Below are positions 1-64,000 of a stretch of 64,000 nt of DNA, piece by piece. Each line of letters starts with the position of its first letter. The first letter of the stretch is position 1. The notes below the pieces were generated by a model that was given only the letters and a program-made list of their open reading frames with translations, ran no database searches and was not told where the DNA came from. The stretch is from assembly GCF_964340395.1 (NCBI RefSeq), contig NC_135552.1:1185001-1249000 (forward strand). The letters are read 5' to 3'. Origin of the DNA: Glandiceps talaboti (lineage: Eukaryota; Hemichordata; Enteropneusta; Spengelidae). A program made the translations under genes and the position numbers.

Positions 1-806
1 AATAAGTTAACTATAAACTCAGAGGGTATGTAAATGGTGCAATGCAAATAAGTTAACTATAAACTCAGAGGGTATGTAAATGGTGCAATGTAAATAAGTT
101 AACTATAAACTCAGAGGGTATGTAAATGGTGCAATGTAAATAAGTTAACTATAAACTCAGAGGGTATGTAAATGGTGCAATGCAAATAAGTTAACTATAA
201 ACTCAGAGGGTATGTAAATGGTGCAATGTAAATAAGTTAACTATAAACTCAGAGGGTATGTAAATGGTGCAATGCAAATAAGTTAACTATACACTCAGAG
301 GGTATGTAAATGGTGCAATGTAAATAAGTTAACTATAAACTCAGAGGGTATGTAAATGGTGCAATGCAAATAAGTTAACTATAAACTCAGAGGGTATGTA
401 AATGGTGCAATGTAAATAAGTTAACTATAAACTCAGAGGGTATGTAAATGGTGCAATGTAAATAAGTTAACTATAAACTCAGAGGGTATGTAAATGGTGC
501 AATGTAAATAAGTTAACTATAAACTCAGAGGGTATGTAAATGGTGCAATGTAAATAAGTTAACTATAAACTCAGAGGGTATGTAAATGGTGCAATGTAAA
601 TAAGTTAACTATAAACTCAGAGGGTATGTAAATGGTGCAATGCAAATAAGTTAACTATAAACTCAGAGGGTATGTAAATGGTGCAATGTAAATAAGTTAA
701 CTATAAACTCAGAGGGTATGTAAATGGTGCAATGCAAATAAGTTAACTATACACTCAGAGGGTATGTAAATGGTGCAATGCAAATAAGTTAACTATAAAC
801 TCCAAT
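1..806. repeat. 46-bp minisatellite, about 17.5 copies
   Basis: Tandem units of 46 bp that contain aataagttaactataaactc and agagggtatgtaaatggtgc. Units differ at only a few sites (a final C or T, and one A/C change in ctataaactc/ctatacactc), so the array is well homogenised. It begins at or before the window edge. It lies upstream of the first recognised exon, probably in an intron of the TRANK1-like gene. Confidence 0.97.
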
Positions 807-1084
807 AAGATGAATTACATGATAATTAAGTCATCCAGGAAAGTTGTGCATATTATGGGTAAGCTGAGTGTAGATGGGTCCCCGAGGCGTTCTATCAACT
901 AAGTATTTAGGAGTCTGCATAGCCAATACATGAATTGGAAAACTCATATTGAAAAATTAAACCAATCAATCACTCCACTACTAGGCATTATATCCCAAAT
1001 TTGCCATTTTGTTCCAAGGTCAATTCTCATCCTCCTTTACAATTCTATGATACTACCACGTATTTGCTATTGCATCAAGATTTA

Positions 1085-1725
1085 GGAAACACGCCCATAG
1101 CAACAGCCAAACGGTTGTGTATTTCACAAAGATAATAACAGGGATTAATAGACAATTGAATAGACATTCAAAAAAATGTATGTGAATTTGCCTAGCAACA
1201 AGACCATACCCATAGCAACAGACAAATAATCATGTATATTGCAAAAAGAACGACAGAAATAGAAAGACAAATGGATAAACATTCAAAAGAATGAATGCAA
1301 ATGTGCCTAGCAACAAGACCATGCCCATAGCAACAGCCAAAGGATCACATGTATTGAGAAGATGAGGATTAATAGACAAATGAATAAACATTTAAAAATA
1401 TATGCAAATATGCCTAGCAACAAAACCACGCCCAAAGCAACAGTCAAGTGATCACATATATTGTAAAGATAATATCAGGAATTCATGCACAAGTGAACAA
1501 AAACATTTAAAAATGTATACAAATATATCTAACAACATAACCACGCCCATAGCAACAACCAAATGGTCGCGTATATTGCAAAGATAGCAACATGGTTGGA
1601 TAGGCAACTGGATAGTCATTCAGCAAATGAACACCTATTGTTAGCATGGACTAGCATATGGATAAACATTTTTAAAAACTGTACAGTTGTGCTACAATGC
1701 CATTGGCGGTAGTTTTTAGAAAATG
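1085..1725 (+). repeat. 3' part of dispersed element DR1 with five internal tandem units
   Basis: Five diverged units of about 115 bp carry the core cctagcaacaagaccacgcc followed by catagcaacagcca, at about 1097, 1213, 1327, 1435 and 1549. They are followed by a unique tail (cagcatatggataaacattt, then gtgctacaa and a few tens of bases). The same order of parts occurs at 59.3-60.6 kb, so this is a truncated copy of one dispersed element and not an isolated satellite. A short gaca microsatellite (1736-1756) follows. No protein is encoded. I name the family DR1 only for use in this annotation. Confidence 0.8.
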
Positions 1726-1797
1726 GTGATATAGACACAGACAGACAGACAGACACAAGCAACTAACAAGCAACTACATAGGGTTGAATATTAAAAG

Positions 1798-1872
1798 AAA
1801 AGTTTAATAGCATCTTGACAGTAAGAGGAAGGGTAAGAGCTTTAGACTAGGATATGTCCACCGCTTGTGTGT

Positions 1873-1903
<31 letters not shown>

Positions 1904-1935
1904 TTCCACCCCTTAGAAGCGCTGGAGGTTTTTAC
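1798..1935 (+). repeat. Dispersed repeat DR2 with TG and poly-G tract
   Basis: A segment with agcatcttgacagtaagagg, then cctcttgtgtgtgtg, a run of about 18 G, and a C-rich end with agaagc and ctggagg. The same order recurs at about 12590-12735 and 12840-12975. The function is unknown; it looks like a fragment of a dispersed non-coding element. Confidence 0.6.
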
Positions 1936-2302
1936 TCTTAAAGCCAAACTGACCAGTCCCTAAGTCAATGGCAGCTATGGATTTGATAGACTTTAAAATT
2001 AGTATGTGGAAAATGCATAATGGATGAAAATTTTGATAGGTTGTTGATAGGGCTATAAAAAAAAGGGTTTTATTTCTCTATCCTTATCATGCCAGTGATA
2101 AAAATGTAGTGATGTGAGAATCTGTGATTGAGTCATTGAAAGATTAATCATCGGCATTTGTTGTCAGTTCTGAACAAATTTGATTAATCCCATCTATCCA
2201 CATGCTTCCATGGATAAAGTGCGTGATGTGATAGATGTGAGAACCTTGGATTGAAACGTGGGTGGTTAATAACAGTGTATGGTCATTATCTTTCACACTC
2301 AG

Positions 2303-59286
<56,984 letters not shown>

Positions 59287-59304
59287 GTGAGAGTATTGTC
59301 TTTT

Positions 59305-60605
59305 TTATTAGCACAACTGAACTGGAGTTTCAGTAGTGCTATAGGCATCATCCGGCGTCTGTCTGTCTGTCTGTCTGTCTGTCTGTGTGTGTGTGTGTGT
59401 GTGTGGGTGTGTGTGTGTGTAAACAACTTAAAGTCAAAAAACACTGAACCAATTGCCATGATATTTGGTGGGTGCATTACCTTGGGTGTCTAGTTGGGAA
59501 ATTGTTCAAATGAAAATGATTGCATCAGAAATGTGCATTTTACAGTTCAAAATGTGATTTATTGTATTACAAAATGCTTTGACTTCAGCCTGGAATTGAA
59601 AAATTCTTGTTTTATTGATGCAATGAAATCATTAAATCTTTTATGGGCTACTTCACATATTTGTGTCAATGGCAAATTGTTCAAATCAAAATTATCTTAC
59701 TACAGGTGTGTGATTTGGGTCGTGAAAAATGTAATTTTTGGTCAAAAACCTTAATCAAAACTACTGGGCAGATGGGTCTGAAATTTGGTGGGAACATTCT
59801 TAGGGGTGTCTAAGCATTCAAAATATGTTTGCAAATGTGCCTAGCAACAAGACCACGCCCATAGCAACAGCCAAAGGGTGAGGTATTTCACAAAGATAAC
59901 CACTGGGATTAAAAGGCAATTGAATAAGCATTCAAAAATGTATGCAAATATGCTTAGCAACAAAACCATGTCATAGCAACAGCCAAATGATGAGATATAT
60001 TGCAAAGATAACAACAGAGATTAACAGATAATTGAATGAACATTCCAAAAATGTATGTAAATTTGCTTAGGAACAAGACCACGCACATAGCAACAGCCAA
60101 TCGGTGGTGTAGTTCACAAGAGATAACCATGGGTATGAATAGACATTTTAATAAACATTTTAAAAATGTATGTTATTTGCCTAGCAACAAGACCATGCCC
60201 ATAGCAACAACCAAATAATCACGAATATTGCAAAGATAACAATAGGAATTGATAGACAAATGAGTAACAATTCAAAAAAATGTATGTAAATATGCCTAGC
60301 AACATGACCATGCCCATAGCAACAGCCAAATGATTATACATTTTGCAAAGATATCACAGACACATTAAAAAATGTATGCAAATGTGCCTAGTAACAAGAC
60401 CACGCCCATAGCAACAGCCAAGTGATCACAAAAATTGCAAAGATAACAGGGATAAGTAGACAAATGAGTGTATGGATAATCATTCAGCAAATGAACACCT
60501 ATACCTAGTATGGATCAGCATATGGGTTAAACATTTTTAACAACTATACATTTGTGCTACAACCCCATTGGTGCTATTTTTTTTTATCTATATGTACTTG
60601 AACTG
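59305..60605 (+). repeat. Most complete copy of dispersed element DR1, about 1.3 kb
   Basis: Order of parts: start gcacaactgaactggagttt, cagtagtgctataggcatca; a gtct/tgtg microsatellite (59356-59420); ttgccatgatatttggtggg and cttgggtgtctagttgggaa; a middle part with ctactgggcagatgggtctg; five to six tandem units of about 117 bp with cctagcaacaagaccacgcc (59825-60440); tail cagcatatgggttaaacatt and gtgctacaaccccattgg. No protein is encoded. Other pieces of it are found at 1.1, 10.7, 27.6, 35.8, 43.2, 45.4, 49.3, 54.8 and 56.8 kb. It could be a non-autonomous transposon; ends and class are not clear. Confidence 0.75.
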
Positions 60606-62150
60606 TTATGATGGCTTATGAATGGACCACTTCATTTATTTGTACTGTCTACACATGGATGTCAAGCCATCATTAACTATGATTCATCTATAATTTGAAT
60701 GATTGAATATTCCTGTAGAGAATTTGTGTATAAATTTTATTATACTGGTTACCAAAAACTTAAAGGGAACACTATTTAGAGAGGTGTATATTTATCACTA
60801 TAATAGAAATATGTGTGCAACATATGGTAAAAGTAACAACAACATGTGAATGCATGACCATCACTTGTTTTACCTAGGAAATTAATAAATACCAGTTTAG
60901 AATGCTCAAGCATGTTGTGGTCTTGATTGGCTTAACTGAGGTAGCCCCATAAAAGCAAGCGTTTTTTGTGGCTGTGAATCATTCTGTGAACCATTCTTGC
61001 AAGTCAAACCACAGGGAGCAACAAGCATGTAATTGATCGATCAATTGATCAATCGATCGATCGATTGATCGATTGAATGATTTATTATTTATTATTATTC
61101 TCCTCTTATCTAAATTAAAACACCCCTAATCTCAAAATTTGCAGGAGATTAGTGACATTTAGGGATTCACACTTAGATATTTAGCCCGCTCTCGGGCCGC
61201 TTTAACTTTCAGTCTACTTTTAAAGTACTGTGTGAACGCATCGGTCCAATTTTAAATAGTCCAGACCAAACAGGCTGACTAAGTCCAGACTGTAATATAG
61301 CCTGGACCAGATTTGTAGGTGAGAACGCATTTAGAGCAGACTCAGTCCTAAATCTTGGTGCATATTCATGAGATCGACACCTAGACAATGAACAATATGT
61401 ACATTTCTTTCAGTCTTTTGTTTGTTAATTTATGTAAGTAAACTATGTGTCTTCTAAAATTTTCTTATTTTTGGAAGGACTGCTATCATAATGATAATAT
61501 TACGCCAGCTCCAGCTTTACTGTCATGTCAGGAAAGACAAGAACTTGATGAAAGCTATTCAAATACAAAGAAACCAAAGTTGCAAAACCAAAATGATGCT
61601 GTTATGTGGCGAGATGTGTCTGTGGTCTGATCTAGTAGCAGTACAAACACACTCACATTTTGCTTTGGCGGGAGGGATTTGTAGAACATTAGTGCATGAG
61701 TTTATTGAATATAATAGTTCACAAACCATCAACATAACACTGTTTTCGATGGACTGGCTTAGGTGTATCAATACAACAATAGTATACATGGATATTTAAT
61801 GATTTTTCTTTCATCATTGCGTCATCATATGGATTGATGCACTGAAAATGACCATAAATAACTCACGTCATGAACACAAAAAAAAGGTTCGTTCACATTC
61901 AGGGCTGTCACAAGTACTGGTATCCATTGTACTGAGTTACATGTATAAATATAAATCACTCATCCTCTATACAATTTAGAACATTGAATTTGTAGGATAC
62001 AAAAATCTTCAGAAATTGTGGTCCATATTTTCACTATTGACACACGGCCAGCAGTCACCATAACTGCATTTTTTTAAATTTACAGATAACGGAGCAAAAG
62101 CAATCTAGTTTAGTAGTCAGATTATGAATTATGTAACGTTAAATAACACA
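60606..62150 (+). other. Intron sequence with a MITE arm
   Basis: At about 61008-61080 accacagggagcaacaagca tgtaattgatc with alternating gatc steps matches the arm of the MITE at 11.1-11.4 kb. At 61185-61203 cccgctctcgggccgcttta is a short GC-rich patch that may be a transposon end. An open frame at 61491-61799 (about 100 codons) has no known motif. No helicase exon is recognised. Confidence 0.5.
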
Positions 62151-63662
62151 GTCCTTCAAATAGTTCCCTCTATAAGGCTCTATGCTATAGTGATAGTAAG
62201 TCTTCAAATAGTTCCCTCTATAAGGCTCTATGCTATAGTGATAGTAAGTCTTCAAATAGTTCCCTCTATAAGGCTCTATGCTATAGTGATAGTAAGTCTT
62301 CAAATAGTTCCCTCTATAAGGCTCTATGCTATAGTGATAGTAAGTCTTCAAATAGTTCCCTCTATAAGGCTCTATGCTATAGCGATAGTAAGTCTTCAAA
62401 TAGTTCCCTCTATGGCTCTATGCTATAGTGATAGTAAGTCTTCAAATAGTTCCCTCTATAAGGCTCTATGCTATAGTGATAGTAAGTCTTCAAATAGTTC
62501 CCTCTAAGGCTCTATGCTATAGTGATAGTAAGTCTTCAAATAGTTCCCTCTATAAGGCTCTATGCTATAGTGATAGTAAGTCTTCAAATAGTTCCCTCTA
62601 AGGCTCTATGCTATAGCGATAGTAAGTCTTCAAATAGTTCCCTCTATGGCTCTATGCTATAGCGATAGTAAGTCTTCAAATAGTTCCCTCTATAAGGCTC
62701 TATGCTATAGCGATAGTAAGTCTTCAAATAGTTCCCTCTAAGGCTCTATGCTATAGCGATAGTAAGTCTTCAAATAGTTCCCTCTATAAGGCTCTATGCT
62801 ATAGTGATAGTAAGTCTTCAAATAGTTCCCTCTATAAGGCTCTATGCTATAGTGATAGTAAGTCTTCAAATAGTTCCCTCTATAAGGCTCTATGCTATAG
62901 CGATAGTAAGTCTTCAAATAGTTCCCTCTATGGCTCTATGCTATAGTGATAGTAAGTCTTCAAATAGTTCCCTCTATAAGGCTCTATGCTATAGTGATAG
63001 TAAGTCTTCAAATAGTTCCCTCTAAGGCTCTATGCTATAGTGATAGTAAGTCTTCAAATAGTTCCCTCTATAAGGCTCTATGCTATAGTGATAGTAAGTC
63101 TTCAAATAGTTCCCTCTAAGGCTCTATGCTATAGCGATAGTAAGTCTTCAAATAGTTCCCTCTATGGCTCTATGCTATAGCGATAGTAAGTCTTCAAATA
63201 GTTCCCTCTATAAGGCTCTATGCTATAGCGATAGTAAGTCTTCAAATAGTTCCCTCTAAGGCTCTATGCTATAGCGATAGTAAGTCTTCAAATAGTTCCC
63301 TCTATGGCTCTATGCTATAGCGATAGTAAGTCTTCAAATAGTTCCCTCTAAGGCTCTATGCTATAGTGATAGTAAGTCTTCAAATAGTTCCCTCTAAGGC
63401 TCTATGCTATAGTGATAGTAAGTCTTCAAATAGTTCCCTCTATGGCTCTATGCTATAGCGATAGTAAGTCTTCAAATAGTTCCCTCTATGGCTCTATGCT
63501 ATAGTGAAAGTAAGTCTTCAAATAGTTCCCTCTATGGCTCTATGCTATAGCGATAGTAAGTCTTCAAATAGTTCCCTCTATGGCTCTATGCTATAGCGAT
63601 AGTAAGTCTTCAAATAGTTCCCTCTATAAGGCTCTATGCTATAGTGATAGTAAGTCTTCAAA
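62150..63662. repeat. 48-bp minisatellite with 44- and 45-bp variants, about 32 copies
   Basis: Units run caaatagttccctctataag, gctctatgctatagtgatag and taagtctt. Length variants read ctctaaggc (44 bp) or ctctatggc (45 bp). The order of variants repeats as a block: the series at about 62340-62760 recurs at about 62870-63260, a shift near 530 bp. Open frames on both strands are the 48-bp period (divisible by three) and have no protein meaning. Confidence 0.97.
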
Positions 63663-64000
63663 CATCCATAAATCCATGCAGACTTTGCTCCGTATTAGAT
63701 ACATCCATGTTTTACGTTACTTTCTGTGTTGCCAAATTTAGCTGATGATGTCATGTCAAAAGCCACGTGGTCTAAAAATCTGAATCTCCATAAATAAATT
63801 TCAATATGCAATTATTTATCCATGACATTTAGAATTTTGATTGGTTAATATAGTTACAAAGACCCAGTGTGACCCCCACTAATGTCTAGTACCAGTATGC
63901 ACTATGTCACCGGCCACAGTCTTATTATTTTGTTTGACTTTCTTGATTCAATATTCAAGTCCATTGTAATGTCTAGTTTGTTTGGGCATAAATTCCAAGT
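63663..64000 (+). other. Intron sequence to the window end
   Basis: Nothing coding or repeated is recognised. Confidence 0.4.

Noticed and set aside
61491-61799. Next TRANK1-like exon after exon H
   Set aside because: The open frame lacks the expected G-L-LA-type residues after NYRSHAG, and no acceptor with matching phase stands before it.
62124-63025. Open frames on both strands with repeated QIVPSIRLYAIV- and YHYSIEPYRGNYL-like peptides
   Set aside because: The 48-bp period is divisible by three; no start context, no known domain, and frames break where 44- or 45-bp units occur.

Overview
The window is animal nuclear DNA, AT-rich, with long introns and U2-type (GT-AG) splice sites. The nested transposons and minisatellite load suggest a marine invertebrate; I cannot name the species. 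I see no prokaryotic features, CRISPR array, rRNA or tRNA.

One host gene runs left to right through almost the whole window. Eight exons (2303-2500, 4103-4417, 26058-26222, 26453-26863, 37804-38091, 46967-47097, 53503-53701, 59122-59286) join in frame into about 624 residues. They form the UvrD-like superfamily 1 helicase part of a TRANK1-like protein (TPR and ankyrin repeat-containing protein 1, also called lupus brain antigen 1). Walker A (GRSGTGKT), the DETQ motif, the GDTAQSI motif and the NYRS motif appear in the expected order. Six of the seven introns are phase 1. The N-terminal part and the rest of the helicase and TPR region lie outside the window.

About 97 percent of the window is intron. 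1-4.1 kb: a 46-bp array, a dispersed element with internal tandem units, the first exon and a 22-bp array. 4.4-26 kb: the 21.6-kb intron that splits the Walker A codon. It holds a foldback element with a LINE fragment, a 2.78-kb Tigger/pogo transposon with an intact transposase inside a 38-41-bp satellite, and a 41-bp minisatellite split by a LINE that itself carries further nested elements. 26.9-37.8 kb: a CCAT array, a decayed CR1-like LINE in sense and a CR1/L2-type LINE in antisense. 38.1-47 kb: a 4.9-kb 34-bp minisatellite next to a 5' splice site, a large inverted repeat, and a small array that resembles the next exon's start. 47.2-53.5 kb: a young 5'-truncated L1/Tx1-type LINE with 20-bp target duplications and three minisatellites. 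53.7-59.1 kb: a GA microsatellite, a 1.6-kb DNA element, and a 1.9-kb array of 40-bp units. 59.3-64 kb: the most complete copy of the dispersed element and a 48-bp array.

The most striking observation is the 57.2-59.12 kb array. Each of about 48 units copies the 3' splice site of the next exon together with its first 24 or so coding bases, which encode the helicase motif DTAQSIM. Only the last copy gives an open reading frame; every other one leads to TGA within 15 codons. Because each site reads CAG followed by GTGATA, the array could also act as a ladder of recursive splice sites. A second, smaller array before the exon at 46967 also resembles its own acceptor. This looks like minisatellite growth seeded from splice junctions, not a new protein system.
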